DNA of 64,000 bases from Olivibacter domesticus (GCF_900109575.1 NZ_FOAF01000001.1:1087662-1151661), one strand, 5' to 3'. Positions 9,348-18,526 are shown, numbered from the stretch's first letter. Numbers and translations are program-made. Notes: generated by a model from the sequence alone, not told the origin.

Positions 9348-11861
9348 CTACAACTGCACGCTCCTACCGCTTCTTCCTTGATTGTTAAAGGCACTGAATT
9401 TCATTCCCTTTTCAAACGGAAGTGGGTCTTTATAAACCGGGCTCTTTATGGTAGGTTCAGAACCATCTGTTGTATAATGTATGGTAAACCCTGGAAGTTG
9501 GATATTAGCATGTATTTTATCTCCAATCTTCTTGACCCCAGGAGTTGAAACCCGATAAAGGTAGCCGCCATTATAAAAATCAAGCCGAGCAAGCTCACGC
9601 TTAGCTACTGTATGTAAAAATGCCGACCAGGCCTTCTGGTATTCTTCTTGATTACCCGACCTAGCCCACGAAGGATCCGGAGCCCATGCCCGTTCTACCA
9701 AACCCAAAATCTTAGGTAATAACAGGTATTCCTGTTTCTCTTTGGAGGTAATTTTTTCTGCCCAAAGGGGAGATTGAACGCCTACAATGTTCGTTTTACC
9801 AAACGCGGTTAGCTTTTCCTTACCACTAAAATGACCCGACTTCAGTGGATTTCCCTTTTCATCTTCGGTCTGATTCTTATAATAGTCGTACGGAATAAAA
9901 CTAAAGGGCTTCTCTATGTCAACATAACCGCCCCAATATTGCCCCATCTCATAAAAACTAGGATTGTAGGCCAAATCAACATACATATTGGTCACATTCG
10001 TTAAGACTACCTTATAGCCGGCATTTGCCAATTTGTATGCAAGATCTTCATTACCGGAAAGATTATTCCAAACGTCCAAATAGAAATTATTATGCACAAA
10101 ACGTTTTTCCACTTCCATCTTCTTGGTTCCATCTGCTGCCGTTACTTTACGTAAACCAACTTCCTCCCATCCAGAAAGAAAAAGCTCCCTGCTAGCAAGC
10201 ATTTCATGGAGTTTATTGAAATAATAGTACCATAGGTCTTCCGGCGATTTAATAGCAACGTTACTGGCCATGAGCTTTTGAACGGCCGGGGAGTTTTCCC
10301 AAACACCATTGGGCACCTCATCTCCTCCAAAATGGATAGTACGCAAAGGGGCTCCGGCCTCTGCATACATAGCGATGAGTTCATCGCTTACCTTGGTGAG
10401 AAAAGTATATACAGAGGGTAAAGCAACGTTAATTACGTTATCATGAAAGCCTTGAACCGATTCGTAGGATGATTTATCTGCTAGATCCCGTAACAGATAC
10501 ATGGAAGCTTCCTTTTCTTTTCCTTCGGCTTTTAGCCTTGCATAACGTTCGTCCATCGCCTTAATAGCCGCGCGCGCATGCCCGGGTGTTTCGATTTCCG
10601 TTATCACTTCGATATGCCGATCTTTGGCGTATCGCAATATTTCAATAAAGTCTTTCCTTGAATAGAATCCGTTTCCTGACAGATTATCTGTAGTAGGTCC
10701 TGATCCATAAGAAGGCAAAAGACGGTCCTTCTCATCCCGTGTATGCCCTCTGTGAGCACCTACCTCAGTAAGCTCCGGCAAACCTGGGATTTCCAGTCTC
10801 CAGCCCTCATCCTCCACTAAATGAAAATGGAAGACATTTAGTTTATAAAGTGCCATTAGATCCAACACTTTCTTTACCTGATCTTTCGGCTGAAAGTTTC
10901 TTGCTACGTCTAACATAAAAGCACGATGAGCAAATCGGGGTTCATCTTGTACAACAAGTGATGGCAATGATATCTCTTTTTGTTTATTCTTCCAAAGGTC
11001 GGGCGCGGTAAGTGTTTTAATAGACTGTATTGCGTAAAATGCACCTGCACTGCCCGACGCTCTTATAACAATATGCTGAGATGTTATCTCCAACTCATAG
11101 GCTTCATTGGAAGCTAGTTTCTTTTGTTGGATCTGTATCGTAGCCGTGTTTTGCTGTTGCAGAACGTCTATTTCCGAACCGGTAAATTCTCCCAATGTTT
11201 TGGCCAAGTATTTTGCTTCGGCAAGAAATGCCGTGTCAGCGGAAATCGTTGTCTGCGCATTTAGTTTAAAAACCCCTTCATTTCTTTTATAGTATTTTGG
11301 TGTTGGAAAAAGTGGAGGTATTTGGTTGCTATCTACAGCTGAAATACGCGTATTTTGGTCGTATATCTTCGCGTTTAACATTTCTTCATGCTGACGCACG
11401 TATGCTGGCGTATCGATGGAAAAAGGAATGGAAATCCCTTTACTCGAATCGCTCTCCAGCACTATATAAAAACCATTAGGAAAATCTGTTAAATTCTTAA
11501 ACCGGCGTGATGTGACGTTCACTTTCAGTGAATCCCCAACGTTTAACCCCGCGAAACTCGAATCAGGTTCCAGCAAAAAGAAATCTCCGTTAACATGTCG
11601 AGTATGGAGGTGACTACTATCGCCTTCCGCTATTTTAATATTCCCTATATTGAAGTAGAGCTTCCATCCATTTTTAGGTAAGGCCTCTTCGGTGGTATTC
11701 AAAAGCGTTAAGGTAGAAAGACTCTCATTTGCATGCTGCTGTGAATGATCAGACACGCGCCATTTTAATGTTATAGGAGCGGTTACATTATTACCTTCTC
11801 TTTTACCGGAGCATGCCATTAAACAAATCAATGAGAGGCTTAGTATGTTAATTATCTTCAT
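9348..11861 (-). CDS. Beta-N-acetylhexosaminidase lipoprotein, glycoside hydrolase family 20
   Basis: A cell-envelope exo-enzyme that removes terminal N-acetylglucosamine or N-acetylgalactosamine from glycans or chitin fragments. The 837-residue protein has a lipobox (LICLMAC, Cys17), an N-terminal carbohydrate-binding CHB_HEX-like beta domain at about 30-160, a GH20b-like alpha/beta domain at about 185-310 and the GH20 barrel from about 315 (RFAHRAFMLDVARNFQP). The catalytic pair of the substrate-assisted mechanism is visible as HFGGDEVPNG, with Asp514-Glu515. The C-terminus carries a chitobiase-type beta domain (FTIHYTTDGSEPT). Size and order fit bacterial chitobiase-type hexosaminidases. 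It stands alone, with no neighbouring Sus genes. Confidence 0.95.
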   Translation of the reverse strand: MKIINILSLSLICLMACSGKREGNNVTAPITLKWRVSDHSQQHANESLSTLTLLNTTEEALPKNGWKLYFNIGNIKIAEGDSSHLHTRHVNGDFFLLEPDSSFAGLNVGDSLKVNVTSRRFKNLTDFPNGFYIVLESDSSKGISIPFSIDTPAYVRQHEEMLNAKIYDQNTRISAVDSNQIPPLFPTPKYYKRNEGVFKLNAQTTISADTAFLAEAKYLAKTLGEFTGSEIDVLQQQNTATIQIQQKKLASNEAYELEITSQHIVIRASGSAGAFYAIQSIKTLTAPDLWKNKQKEISLPSLVVQDEPRFAHRAFMLDVARNFQPKDQVKKVLDLMALYKLNVFHFHLVEDEGWRLEIPGLPELTEVGAHRGHTRDEKDRLLPSYGSGPTTDNLSGNGFYSRKDFIEILRYAKDRHIEVITEIETPGHARAAIKAMDERYARLKAEGKEKEASMYLLRDLADKSSYESVQGFHDNVINVALPSVYTFLTKVSDELIAMYAEAGAPLRTIHFGGDEVPNGVWENSPAVQKLMASNVAIKSPEDLWYYYFNKLHEMLASRELFLSGWEEVGLRKVTAADGTKKMEVEKRFVHNNFYLDVWNNLSGNEDLAYKLANAGYKVVLTNVTNMYVDLAYNPSFYEMGQYWGGYVDIEKPFSFIPYDYYKNQTEDEKGNPLKSGHFSGKEKLTAFGKTNIVGVQSPLWAEKITSKEKQEYLLLPKILGLVERAWAPDPSWARSGNQEEYQKAWSAFLHTVAKRELARLDFYNGGYLYRVSTPGVKKIGDKIHANIQLPGFTIHYTTDGSEPTIKSPVYKDPLPFEKGMKFSAFNNQGRSGRSVQL

Positions 11862-12106
11862 CGGAATATTTATTTTTTTACTGGGGGCCTATACTTGCCA
11901 TAAAAATCGTATTATATTTTTAATTTCGAAATTTTTTCCATAAATCTTTCATTCAACCCAATGAAAAGCTTAACAACGATTCCATCGAGACAGCTGATTA
12001 ATAACAAAAAACCTTATCTTTAACAGTTAAAATAATAGCGTAACTCAACATTGGCTAACCATTAAAATAGCATGAATGAGTAAATGAGAACCTAAAATCA
12101 ATAGCT

Positions 12107-13480
12107 ATGAGAACAAATATCCGTGTAATAAGCCCCATCCTGTTCGTTACAAGTCTATTAATGGCCTGCAATAATAGACCGTCCACCAATACTGAAAAAG
12201 ATAGTATACTTTTAAAAAATGTAAATCTAGTAGATGGCAATGGTGGCATCCCGGTGAAACAAACCAACATTCTCATACAGGGGGATACTATTTCTGCCAT
12301 TGGAAAAGATTTGAATACCTCAGCGAAAAAGGTTATCGATCTGAAAGGGAAGACCATTATACCAGCATTGATCAGTGCGCACACACATATTGGAACGTTA
12401 AAAGATTTAAGCACAAGGGAAGAAAACTACACGCGCGAAAACATCCTCAACCAACTTAAAAAGTACATGGATTACGGTGTTACCAATATCCAGGTGATGG
12501 GAACAGATAGACCCTTGCTATTTGAAACAGGTCTTGGCGACTCTAGTAGAAAAGGACTTTTACCCGGTGCACGTATTTATTCCGCAGGCTATGGATTTAG
12601 TATTCCAAATGGCCCCTCACCCGCATTGGAGCATGGTAAGGATTATATTTATCGGCCTAAAACTGCAGAACAGGTACCTGGTGAAATCGATAGCCTTGCC
12701 CGGTTGAACGTTTCTATCATAAAATTATGGCAAGATAATTTCGGAGGAAGCTTCAAAAAAATGGAGCCCGCCATCTACCAAACAATCATTAACGAAGCGC
12801 ACAAGCATAAGATGCGTGTGGCGGCGCATGTATACTACCTCTCGGATGCGCGGAAATTAGTGGCCAGCGGTGTCGACATCATTGGGCATAGCATTCGTGA
12901 TAGTGTTATAGATGATGTATTGATACAGGAAATGAAAGCACGGAAGGTAGCCTATATCCCCACGCTATCGCTAGATGAATTTTCCTTTATTTATGCACGT
13001 AAGCCCGATTGGATCAATGATCCATTTTTCAAGGCTTCCCTTGAGCCAGGCGTATATGAAATGATTACATCAACCAAGTACCAGGAAAGCGTAAGGAACT
13101 CACCAGCTTATGCGCGTAATGTGAACGGTTTTGAAATCGCTTTAAAAAATCTTAAAAAGCTTTATGATGCAGGTGTCTTAATCGCCATGGGTACAGATTC
13201 AGGCGCAAACCCCTTACGTGCCCAAGGTTTTTCAGAGCATTTAGAACTGGAATTAATGGTGCAGGCTGGCATCGATCCTTTGCAGACCATTACCGTGGCC
13301 ACCAAAAATGGTGCCGCCGTTTTACAAATAGCAGCGCATTATGGTACCATCGAAGTTGGAAAAATTGCCGACTTTATTGTGCTCAGTGAAAGTCCGGAAA
13401 AAGACGTTAAAAATACACGTAAAATTGAGGCGGTATATAAAGCTGGTAAAACAGTAAGTAAAGGTCCTTTAGTTAAGTAA
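12107..13480 (+). CDS. Amidohydrolase-family metal-dependent hydrolase, lipoprotein
   Basis: A 457-residue member of the amidohydrolase superfamily (imidazolonepropionase/prolidase-like branch), with a lipobox at LLMAC (Cys21) placing it in the periplasm or outer membrane. The metal site starts with HTH at 92-94 (SAHTHIG). A likely carboxylated Lys follows in SIIKLWQDNFGG, later His residues in AAHVYYL and IGHSI, and the conserved Asp in MGTDSGANPL. The N- and C-terminal strands (ILIQGDTISAIGKDL and GTIEVGKIADFIVL) form the usual small beta-sandwich. Substrate could be a dipeptide, cyclic amide or lactone; it cannot be decided. The ATG at 12107 gives a good signal peptide. Confidence 0.88.
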   Translation: MRTNIRVISPILFVTSLLMACNNRPSTNTEKDSILLKNVNLVDGNGGIPVKQTNILIQGDTISAIGKDLNTSAKKVIDLKGKTIIPALISAHTHIGTLKDLSTREENYTRENILNQLKKYMDYGVTNIQVMGTDRPLLFETGLGDSSRKGLLPGARIYSAGYGFSIPNGPSPALEHGKDYIYRPKTAEQVPGEIDSLARLNVSIIKLWQDNFGGSFKKMEPAIYQTIINEAHKHKMRVAAHVYYLSDARKLVASGVDIIGHSIRDSVIDDVLIQEMKARKVAYIPTLSLDEFSFIYARKPDWINDPFFKASLEPGVYEMITSTKYQESVRNSPAYARNVNGFEIALKNLKKLYDAGVLIAMGTDSGANPLRAQGFSEHLELELMVQAGIDPLQTITVATKNGAAVLQIAAHYGTIEVGKIADFIVLSESPEKDVKNTRKIEAVYKAGKTVSKGPLVK

Positions 13481-13705
13481 TAGGTTGGAAATCGATTCAT
13501 CTTATTTTTAGCGGATTCATTATTCTCTGCTCTGTTCTATATCGATAACTTAACTATATTCATTCCACCGTCTAAACATTCTTATAGGTATAAGTACCTG
13601 AAAAAAAAATCGGGTATTTATACTCTTTTTACCGTTGTTTATTGCGCCTAGCTTTGATATGTACAGAAGAAAGCACTTTTGTATTTCACTTTAAAAGTCA
13701 AACAT

Positions 13706-14689
13706 ATGAACACTAGCATTAAACAACTCAATACACAACAGATTGCTGTGCTCCTTGCTGCCATTACCTATAGCAATAATCCACAGCAAGATATGGACAT
13801 ACTCCTACCTGGCTGGAAAATTGTTTGGGATGGTAATCAAACCATTGATGGTAATTATGCTTTTATTGCTACCGACTCCTTGCAAACACAATATGCGCTA
13901 GCAATACGTGGTTCATTACCCCCCAATGAAGTTTTTACAGATTGGTATGCTTTTGCTAATTGGGTAATCGAAGACCTCGACGTAATAACACGTGTTAATT
14001 GGCCTTATGCTGTATCAAACAGTGCTTTAATAAGTCAGGGTGCTTTTACCGCCTTCACGAATGTGCAGAACATGCAAGACTCCTTAAATTCCGGAACACT
14101 CATTTACGATTATCTTAAAAATAATGCGGTCATACCGGGAAAACAAGTTATTATTACCGGGCATAGTTTGGGAGGTAACATTGCCAATGTGTACGCATCT
14201 TATTTTGTTGCTGCGCTGGCACAAGATGGACTCACCTTTAGCAACACCTCTTTATTTACATTTGCGGCACCTGCTGCTGGCAACAGCGATTTTGCAACAG
14301 ATTTGGACAGTAAAATTTCAAATGCCTGGCATTACGAAAACAGTAACGATATCGTTCCAAAATTCCCCGTTTCAGCAGCAATTTTGGAGCTTACTTTATT
14401 ATATTTTCCAGCACCTTCCGCGGGAAAAATCACGTTTACCTACAAGGGACACGTTATTAGTCTAAGAGAGGCCTTTATGCTGCTGGCAGGTGTATTTTAT
14501 CCATATCACTACCAGCAACAAGCTGCCAATTATAAAATATTCTTCAATGCACTAGACACCAAATATGAAAGCAATACTATTGAAGACTGGTTTTACCAAG
14601 CCGGTTCTCAACATGCCATGAGCAATTACGCCAATTATTTAGGAGTATCCTTGACGAACGAATTAAATGAACGAAGCCGTTTGATATAG
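13706..14689 (+). CDS. Class-3 lipase-like alpha/beta hydrolase
   Basis: A 327-residue protein with the lipase class 3 signature GHSLGGN at about 152-158, Ser154 being the expected nucleophile, followed by FTFAAPAAGNSDF and the catalytic-Asp region ENSNDIVPKFP. The family hydrolyses triacylglycerol or phospholipid esters. A TTG upstream at 13679 is in frame, but I chose ATG 13706 because MNTSIKQLNTQQIAVLL is a normal cytosolic start. No signal peptide is visible, so the location is uncertain. Upstream, TTTG at 13653 and CACTTTTG at 13674 make a weak promoter candidate. A hairpin at 14697-14717 separates it from the convergent next gene. Confidence 0.85.
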   Translation: MNTSIKQLNTQQIAVLLAAITYSNNPQQDMDILLPGWKIVWDGNQTIDGNYAFIATDSLQTQYALAIRGSLPPNEVFTDWYAFANWVIEDLDVITRVNWPYAVSNSALISQGAFTAFTNVQNMQDSLNSGTLIYDYLKNNAVIPGKQVIITGHSLGGNIANVYASYFVAALAQDGLTFSNTSLFTFAAPAAGNSDFATDLDSKISNAWHYENSNDIVPKFPVSAAILELTLLYFPAPSAGKITFTYKGHVISLREAFMLLAGVFYPYHYQQQAANYKIFFNALDTKYESNTIEDWFYQAGSQHAMSNYANYLGVSLTNELNERSRLI

Positions 14690-14696
14690 ATCAAAG

Positions 14697-14717
14697 AGGG
14701 GTGCGCCATGCACCCCT
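14697..14717. terminator. Hairpin between convergent genes
   Basis: Perfect 8-bp arms AGGGGTGC and GCACCCCT around a 5-base loop, 8 bp after the lipase stop and 26 bp from the end of the convergent gene. There is no T-tract on either side, so it is at best a weak or Rho-independent-like terminator. Confidence 0.4.
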
Positions 14718-14742
14718 GAATGCGAATACCTGTAGAAGAAAA

Positions 14743-16257
14743 CTAAATGGTTTTTGGTGTATATACCTTTATGACGCCATCCTCTTCACTACTAACAATC
14801 AATAAAGTCTTTTTAGTCGGGCTATCTTCCGCCTTGACCATCATAATTCCTTCAGGCGCATCACCAGATTGTAATAGCTGCAAAAATTTTGGTTGAATTG
14901 GATTATTGATATCATATACAGCAACAGCATCGGCTCGCTCCATTCCTACGAAAGCTACATTTGTATTACCAATTTTTCCAATCGTGATGCCTTCCGGCTC
15001 AACTGATTTATCATCACTCCTACCATCATCATAAAAACCTGCTTCTGTTACTTTTTTATCTAACTCGTTTTTGCTGTCGTATACCTGTGAGCCGTCATTT
15101 CCATTCCACACACTAAAAGATCTGGCGCCTAAAGAATAAAGTGTTTCGAAATCACCATCATGGTCATTATCTCCTAAGGTAGTAGTGATGTTTAGCCTGC
15201 CAAGCATTTCATCCTTTTGTAAGGTAGCAGCATCAGGAAAACTTGTGGGGTCTAAGCTTACATTCTTTATACGATCCAATTCCTCAAATGCGTCATATTC
15301 ACGAGCATCCCCTTCATTCGCCGTAAACAAAAACGGTGTACCATTCGTTTCGAGTACTGCAATGGCATCTGGCATATAAATCCCTTTTATATTCCATTTC
15401 TTTGGCTCCATACCATCATCCTTGTCACTAACATCAATCTCGTTTCCTGCTAAATTATAGTCTTTAAAGCCTAGTGGATAGATATCCGTTATTGTTTTTG
15501 AACTAATATTGATTTTTGCAATCGCATTATTTTCCTGTAAAGTAACCCAAGCGGTCTTTGAATCAGCAGAAACCGTAATATATTCCGGCTCTATGTCTTT
15601 GGCGAAATCATTGGACGGACCGAAGATTCTAAAACCTTTGGATTTAAGGTCCTCCTCTTGATTAGCAAGATCAGCAAAGTCTAACGTAGACACTGTATAG
15701 TTTTCCTCCACAGAAATAATGGAAATACTACCAGTAGGATCATTTGTATAGTCGGCATTAGGCTCTCCTTCATTGGCAGTTAAAATATACTTTCCGTCTG
15801 GAGAAAAAGTTACCATATCTGGCAAAGCACCCACCGAGACCGCTGCCAGTTCGTGATAATCACTTGTTTGAAATACCACCAATTTACCAGCGGCTTGTTT
15901 ATCAAGTGACTCAATAGCCGCCGCTAATTTTCCATTAGAAACACTCACACTATTAACCACACCGCCATAAGGTTGCACGCTGATCGAGCCGATAACAGTC
16001 ATGGAGACCGGGTCCTTCATATCGATTACATCGATTTTATTGACTTCGCTATTATTTACAACAAATAAACGGTTGGTGGAGGGGTCAAATGCAGAGATTT
16101 CTGCCGCACCGACATCGCCGATATCAATTTGACCAATTTCTGTAAAAGTGCTGGGATCTTCATTTACAACAGGTTCCTCTCCCTTTGTGTCATTCTTTTT
16201 GCATGCAGCTAATGCAATGATACCTACCAATAGGCTTATTTTGATTTTATGATACAT
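14743..16257 (-). CDS. Choice-of-anchor-I-type beta-propeller lipoprotein
   Basis: A secreted lipoprotein of about 504 residues (Cys19 in GIIALAAC) built of propeller-type repeats such as FSPDGKYILTANEGEPNADY, SADSKTAWVTLQENNAIAKI and PEGITIGKIGNTNVAFVGMERADAVAVY. This matches the family found in alkaline-phosphatase/phytase-like secreted proteins and choice-of-anchor I proteins. Many Asp-rich turns suggest calcium binding. The catalytic role is uncertain. The ATG at 16257 is preferred over the upstream ATG at 16311 because it begins the signal peptide. A 9-bp inverted repeat folds the start codon region into a hairpin (see the separate entry). Confidence 0.85.
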   Translation of the reverse strand: MYHKIKISLLVGIIALAACKKNDTKGEEPVVNEDPSTFTEIGQIDIGDVGAAEISAFDPSTNRLFVVNNSEVNKIDVIDMKDPVSMTVIGSISVQPYGGVVNSVSVSNGKLAAAIESLDKQAAGKLVVFQTSDYHELAAVSVGALPDMVTFSPDGKYILTANEGEPNADYTNDPTGSISIISVEENYTVSTLDFADLANQEEDLKSKGFRIFGPSNDFAKDIEPEYITVSADSKTAWVTLQENNAIAKINISSKTITDIYPLGFKDYNLAGNEIDVSDKDDGMEPKKWNIKGIYMPDAIAVLETNGTPFLFTANEGDAREYDAFEELDRIKNVSLDPTSFPDAATLQKDEMLGRLNITTTLGDNDHDGDFETLYSLGARSFSVWNGNDGSQVYDSKNELDKKVTEAGFYDDGRSDDKSVEPEGITIGKIGNTNVAFVGMERADAVAVYDINNPIQPKFLQLLQSGDAPEGIMMVKAEDSPTKKTLLIVSSEEDGVIKVYTPKTI

Positions 16258-16294
16258 CTCGATTTTTAATGTTGTGAAACTATTTAATCGAGAT
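16256..16294 (-). promoter_or_regulatory. Start-codon-occluding hairpin
   Basis: Arms ATCTCGATT and AATCGAGAT (9 bp, perfect) at 16256-16264 and 16286-16294. In the minus-strand RNA the AT of the AUG at 16257 is the end of the stem, so folding would hide the start codon. It could also be an operator. No ligand can be named. Confidence 0.4.
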
Positions 16295-16342
16295 GAACAA
16301 ATTATTAACAAATCATTACATAAACACTAAATATATAGCAAA

Positions 16343-16350
16343 CAAATTTA
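16343..16350 (-). promoter_or_regulatory. Candidate -7 promoter element
   Basis: CAAATTTA on the plus strand reads TAAATTTG on the minus strand, a full match to the Bacteroidota TAnnTTTG element, about 86 bp upstream of the start at 16257. Palindromes nearby (AGCAAA/TTTGCT and CTAATTAAATTAG at 16359-16371) may be operator sites in this divergent region. No -33 TTG at normal spacing. Confidence 0.35.
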
Positions 16351-16418
16351 TATATTTGCTAATTAAATTAGTATAAATAAACTTTTCAGTAAAAGGCTTT
16401 TAGCAATTTCTTACCCAC

Positions 16419-16709
16419 ATGGACAATACGCATTATTATAAAATAGTAGCCGCCCAATTTAAGTCGAACGTAGATAGAAAGAAACATCTTATAAAGCTAT
16501 ACCCAAAAACGAAATGGGAAGATATCTTAAAAATTCGTCAGAACGACTATAATAATGATACCATTATTCAATACCTTATACAGAATATCGATGTACTTGA
16601 AACATTTGGATACCGAACCGTCGCTGAAAAGCATCTTAGAGACTATCAATTACAGGCTTATCCCGAGTTATTCATAGCCGAAGAAACCGACTCACAGCGT
16701 GAGTGCTAA
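16419..16709 (+). CDS. Small hypothetical protein
   Basis: A 96-residue protein with ATG at 16419. I recognise no family. It reads as soluble and helix-rich (NDTIIQYLIQNIDVLETFGYRTVAEKHL), with no signal peptide or membrane segment, and the C-terminus is charged (EETDSQREC). Its last codons overlap a short inverted repeat (ACTCAC/GTGAGT, 16690-16704), and a long stem-loop follows directly. It is divergent from the beta-propeller lipoprotein and convergent with dodecin. Codon use looks like its neighbours. Confidence 0.6.
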   Translation: MDNTHYYKIVAAQFKSNVDRKKHLIKLYPKTKWEDILKIRQNDYNNDTIIQYLIQNIDVLETFGYRTVAEKHLRDYQLQAYPELFIAEETDSQREC

Positions 16710-16795
16710 GAAAATGGTTCCGACAAATGAGGTTTGTTCTGCGACGAGTAAGCGTAGCAAAACCGCTTCTCGGAACAAATAGGGGAACCATTTTT
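16690..16795. repeat. Multi-part stem-loop, terminator or palindromic element
   Basis: A nested inverted repeat follows the gene ending at 16709. The outer arms are AAAATGGTTCC (16711-16721) and GGAACCATTTT (16784-16794). A middle stem is TTTGTTC (16733-16739) and GAACAAA (16773-16779), and an inner stem CGAG-AAGCG (16745-16754) pairs with CGCTT-CTCG (16764-16772). A small hairpin ACTCAC/GTGAGT (16690-16704) precedes it. The plus-strand arm ends in five T, compatible with a terminator, but the element is far longer than needed for one. Confidence 0.6.
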
Positions 16796-16831
16796 AACAA
16801 AGACTGTGAACAAAAGTTGTATAAAAAAACA

Positions 16832-17035
16832 TCAATGTTCAACACGAAAAGCCACTTTACAGATAGCCCCAAAAGAGGCAATTTCTCCATTCTTAACATG
16901 CACTTTAAAATCTTTTACATAAACCGAATCTATGTTTTTTACCGTCAATGATACCTCTTTAACTGCATTACGTACAGCATCTTCAAAACCGTTTTCTGAT
17001 GAGGCTATTACTTCTATTACTTTTACAATACTCAT
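16832..17035 (-). CDS. Dodecin family flavin-binding protein
   Basis: Dodecins are small dodecameric proteins that bind flavins or CoA for storage or buffering. The 67-residue protein from ATG 17035 has the family text MSIVKVIEVIASSENGFEDAVRNAV, then KNIDSVYVKDFKVHVKNGEI and the closing strand FGAICKVAFRV; length and beta-alpha-beta-beta layout are exact for the family. An in-frame upstream ATG at 17128 would add 31 unrelated residues and is rejected. It is divergent from miaE across about 190 bp. Confidence 0.9.
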   Translation of the reverse strand: MSIVKVIEVIASSENGFEDAVRNAVKEVSLTVKNIDSVYVKDFKVHVKNGEIASFGAICKVAFRVEH

Positions 17036-17223
17036 GATCTTTGCTTTTTTTGTGAAAAAATAATTGGTTCTTAGTGAACAAACGGCCTTAATTTTAGTTT
17101 CAATTTTATAAAAATATATGATTGTCACATATCACGTAATAAAAAACGCCAATGTTTTGCTACATAATATTTATAAACTTGATAGATATTTCTAAATTGG
17201 CGAATCGTAAAAATGAAATCTTT

Positions 17224-17805
17224 ATGCTTGGACTAAAATTATCAACAGATCCCCGATGGGCTATTATTGCTGAATCAAATCTAGAAGAGATATTAACTGA
17301 TCATGCCTGGTGCGAACAAAAGGCTGCCTCCAATGCAATATCTTTAATCGCTTACAATTCAGAGCATCAGGAATTAGTACACGAGCTAACCATAATAGCG
17401 ATCGAAGAAATGCAACATTTTCAAATGGTAATTGATATCATTCACAAACGCGGCTATACTTTAGGTAGGGAACGTAAAGACGATTATGTAAATCAGCTCA
17501 TGAAGTTCGCCAAAAAAGATGGAAGCCGTAATATGGCCTTTATAGATCGCCTACTTTTCGCCGCTATGATCGAGGCCCGTAGCTGCGAGCGCTTCCGGGT
17601 ATTATCACAGCATATTAACGACAAAGAGCTGGCTAAATTCTATTACGATCTAATGGTATCAGAAGCAAACCACTATACAACTTTTTTAAATTTTGCGCGC
17701 AGGTACAGCGTGGATGTTGATGTAGATAAGCGATGGAAAGAATGGCTTACCTTTGAGGGAAAACTTATTCAGCACTATGGAAAAACACAAACAGTTCATG
17801 GTTAA
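17224..17805 (+). CDS. miaE: tRNA-(2-methylthio-N6-isopentenyl)adenosine hydroxylase
   Basis: MiaE is a non-haem di-iron monooxygenase that hydroxylates the ms2i6A base at position 37 of tRNAs reading UNN codons. The protein (193 residues from ATG 17224) opens with the family start LGLKLSTDPRWA and has the di-iron four-helix pattern: Glu31 in AWCEQKAASNA, EEMQH at about 61-65, EARSCERF in the third helix and SEANHY in the fourth. The upstream ATG at 17152 would add a hydrophobic stretch not expected in this enzyme. It stands alone and is followed by a strong two-way terminator. The substrate base requires miaA and miaB, which lie outside this window. Confidence 0.9.
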   Translation: MLGLKLSTDPRWAIIAESNLEEILTDHAWCEQKAASNAISLIAYNSEHQELVHELTIIAIEEMQHFQMVIDIIHKRGYTLGRERKDDYVNQLMKFAKKDGSRNMAFIDRLLFAAMIEARSCERFRVLSQHINDKELAKFYYDLMVSEANHYTTFLNFARRYSVDVDVDKRWKEWLTFEGKLIQHYGKTQTVHG

Positions 17806-17834
17806 AGCAAGAAAACCAAGTAAGTTGCAGCAAT

Positions 17835-17873
17835 AAAAAGGGGCACCGCAATCCATGCAGGCTGCCCCTTTTT
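17835..17873. terminator. Strong bidirectional intrinsic terminator
   Basis: Arms AAAAAGGGGCA (17835-17845) and TGCCCCTTTTT (17863-17873) form a perfect 11-bp stem with A/T tracts on both sides, between the convergent miaE and HAD genes. Confidence 0.85.
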
Positions 17874-17905
17874 ATTGAGCTATTACCTTTTACAAGATAT
17901 TACAG

Positions 17906-18526
17906 TTATTTTAATCCATACTGAGCAAAAGCTATTTCGGTGTTCGCTGTGTCTGTATGATGAATGGTCTTTATACCTAATCGCTCGGCAGCCTGTATAA
18001 AAACAGGTCGATCATCTACATAAATAGTTTCAGCGGGATCAACCTGTGCCAAGTCGAGTGCAAACTGATAAATATCTTTATCTGGCTTGCGTGCATGAAC
18101 AAAACATGACGAAGCGAACACATCGATAAAATCTTTTAATCCAAACTGTTTAATGCGATACTCATTAAGCTCACGGCCCTCATTATTTACAGCAATTGTA
18201 CGTAAACGATACTTGTGTTTCAGTGTACTAACTAACGTAATCATATCAGGATATGCTTGAGATTTTTCCATCATGAAGTCTTTGAGTGCTTGTTTAGAGA
18301 AAGGTCGCTGCTCATAAAAAACCAGTAAGTCCAGGTATTCGTCCAGACTTGTTTTACCCGATTCGTAAGCATCGAATATAATACGATGTCGACCATTCAG
18401 CTCTTCAAAATCTAATGAAAACTTATTTGCTGCTTCCTTTCGAGCTTGTGTATCCCACCCATTTGTTAAAAACACTCCTCCTATATCTAGAAAGAGTGCT
18501 TTAATTGTTAACTCTTTTGCTGGCAT
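17906..18526 (-). CDS. HAD-superfamily phosphatase-like hydrolase
   Basis: A 206-residue haloacid-dehalogenase-like hydrolase of the DxGGV subgroup: motif I is FLDIGGVF with nucleophile Asp14, motif II/III follows in TIAVNNEGRELNEYR and around Lys in ARKPDKDIY, and motif IV is YVDDRP. The helical cap is inserted after motif I. Likely a small-molecule phosphatase. Its ATG shares one base with the transaldolase TAA stop (TAATG), so the two are probably translationally coupled, last in the tkt-rpiB-tal row. This suggests a sugar-phosphate or damage-control substrate, but that is inference only. Confidence 0.88.
   Translation of the reverse strand: MPAKELTIKALFLDIGGVFLTNGWDTQARKEAANKFSLDFEELNGRHRIIFDAYESGKTSLDEYLDLLVFYEQRPFSKQALKDFMMEKSQAYPDMITLVSTLKHKYRLRTIAVNNEGRELNEYRIKQFGLKDFIDVFASSCFVHARKPDKDIYQFALDLAQVDPAETIYVDDRPVFIQAAERLGIKTIHHTDTANTEIAFAQYGLK

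Noticed and set aside
12055-12414. Minus-strand 119-codon frame opposite the amidohydrolase start
   Set aside because: Overlaps a well-supported lipoprotein gene; composition is that of an antisense shadow.
16703-16951. Plus-strand frame across the stem-loop and the end of dodecin
   Set aside because: It crosses the inverted repeat and overlaps dodecin on the opposite strand; no protein-like pattern.
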